Origin: Salinibacillus xinjiangensis
GTDB taxonomy: Bacteria; Bacillota; Bacilli; Bacillales; Alkalibacillaceae
Length of the DNA stretch: 64,000 bases
Reading direction: 5' to 3'
Assembly: GCF_009649735.1 (NCBI RefSeq)
Contig: NZ_WJNH01000001.1
Span: forward strand, 389,076-453,075
Part shown: piece by piece, positions 63,336-64,000 of the stretch
Layout of the letters: every line of letters begins with the position of its first letter
How positions within the stretch are numbered: position 1 is the stretch's first letter
Translations under genes and position numbers: made by a program
The notes under the pieces: model-generated
The model's database searches: none
Seen by the model: only the letters and a program-made list of their open reading frames with translations
Told to the model about the DNA's origin: nothing

Positions 63336-64000
63336 ATGGGGAAGTCAAAGAGAGATCCTAACTCCGTAGAATTAGCTAACAAGATTATTGAGCAGTATCA
63401 ACCTAAATCAGTTGAGGACATGCAAAATGCTTTAAAGGACATATTTGGACCTATGTTTGAATCGATGTTAAAAGGCGAAATGAATCATCATTTGGGCTAT
63501 GCTTCTAATGATAAAGGAGAAAAAGAAACGAGTAATAGAAGAAATGGGTATGGTAAGAAAGCCGTTAAAACTAGTGCTGGAGAAGTTGACATAGAAGTTC
63601 CTCGTGACCGTGATGGTTCCTTTGAACCGCAACTTATTCCCAAGCGAAAAAAAGATGTTTCAGCGATAGAGAACAAAGTCATTGGTATGTATGCCAGAGG
63701 TATGTCTCAACGAGACATTTCTTCCACAATAGAGGATATCTATGGTTTTTCTGTATCTCATGAGATGATATCCAACATTACAGATCATGTATTACCAGAC
63801 TTAGAAGACTGGCAAAGTCGTCCATTAACTAACTGTTATGCTTTTGTATTTGTAGATTGTATGTTTACAACCATTAGAAACCAGTATGAAACCAAAAAAT
63901 ATGCCGTTTATACAATCTTAGGCTACACCATGGAAGGGAATAAAGAAATCCTTGGTCTGTGGTTAAATGAGACAGAAAGTAAGCATAAATGGATGCAAAT
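63336..64000 (+). CDS. IS256-family (mutator-type) transposase, N-terminal part, cut by window end
   Basis: Translation from the ATG at 63336, after AAAGGAGTG, gives MGKSKRDPNSVELANKIIEQ and remains open to the last base (about 221 residues). It contains GEMNHHLGYASNDKGEKE, NRRNGYGKKAVKTSAGEVDI, VPRDRDGSFEPQLIPKRKKD, GMSQRDISSTIEDIYG and FVDCMFTTIRNQYETKKYAVY. The Asp in FVDCMF is the first of the DDE triad; the other two lie beyond the window. No frameshift is seen in the visible part, so it may be active. Confidence 0.93.
   Translation, partial: MGKSKRDPNSVELANKIIEQYQPKSVEDMQNALKDIFGPMFESMLKGEMNHHLGYASNDKGEKETSNRRNGYGKKAVKTSAGEVDIEVPRDRDGSFEPQLIPKRKKDVSAIENKVIGMYARGMSQRDISSTIEDIYGFSVSHEMISNITDHVLPDLEDWQSRPLTNCYAFVFVDCMFTTIRNQYETKKYAVYTILGYTMEGNKEILGLWLNETESKHKWMQ

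Larger units (their letters stand above)
63233..64000 (+). mobile_element. IS256-family insertion sequence, left part
   Basis: The transposase gene and a hairpin just in front of it mark the left end of an insertion sequence. The true inverted repeat and target duplication cannot be checked because the element runs past the window. The left limit given is approximate. Confidence 0.6.

Overview
The window looks like chromosomal DNA of a low-GC, Gram-positive Bacillales species, probably Bacillaceae. The grounds are AGGAGG-type ribosome binding sites, ATG/GTG/TTG starts, TagO-, LCP-, TagGH- and ComK-like proteins, and a SwrC-like RND pump. Roughly the first 57 kb form one very large surface-glycan locus, nearly all on the minus strand and AT-rich. 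From about 57.5 kb the sequence looks less AT-rich and carries ordinary genes: a NUDIX hydrolase, an RND efflux pair, comK, a Gly/Asn-rich lipoprotein, and an IS256-type transposase running off the right edge.

Layout. 0-2.4 kb: LCP glycan ligase (plus) convergent with a TagO/WecA-type initiating transferase (minus). 2.5-6.4 kb: a secreted M14 carboxypeptidase with eight SH3-like repeats, then a small membrane protein. 6.5-12.8 kb: a tightly overlapped seven-gene operon (GT-C-like membrane protein, GtrA, GT2, LPG-synthase-like flippase, APH-like kinase, HAD phosphatase, nucleotidyltransferase). 13.2-18.6 kb: sat - SLC13 permease - cysC - cysQ - galE, a cassette that imports sulfate, makes PAPS and clears PAP. 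18.9-27.0 kb: an exopolysaccharide operon (gtaB, initiating sugar-phosphate transferase, PHP protein, phosphoribosyltransferase, GT2, EpsG polymerase, two sulfotransferase-like NKWYS proteins, Wzx flippase). 27.5-28.8 kb: a divergent O-antigen-ligase-like gene. 28.8-29.4 kb: decayed ISL3-type transposase. 29.5-37.6 kb: a secreted GH73 glucosaminidase and a secreted heparinase II/III-type lyase, both with the same repeats. 37.8-51.0 kb: an asparagine-synthase-like protein, large glycosyltransferases, a second gtaB, the TagH/TagG exporter, a UDP-ManNAc dehydrogenase and two GT4 enzymes. 51.2-56.9 kb: a subtilisin-like lipoprotein and a LysM-GH18 hydrolase, again with the repeats.

How it may work together (inference). 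Two systems stand out. First, a PAPS-producing cassette sits beside two proteins with PAPS-binding-like motifs inside a Wzx/Wzy-type exopolysaccharide locus, with no sulfite- or PAPS-reductase genes in view. This suggests a sulfated exopolysaccharide, which would be unusual for a Gram-positive bacterium. Second, five secreted enzymes of unrelated catalytic class (M14, GH73, heparinase-type lyase, S8, GH18) share one alternating A/B family of roughly 55-70-residue SH3-like repeats. This looks like a common targeting module that holds a set of enzymes on the wall or on the locus's own glycan. The heparinase-like lyase would be a natural remodelling enzyme for an acidic or sulfated polymer.
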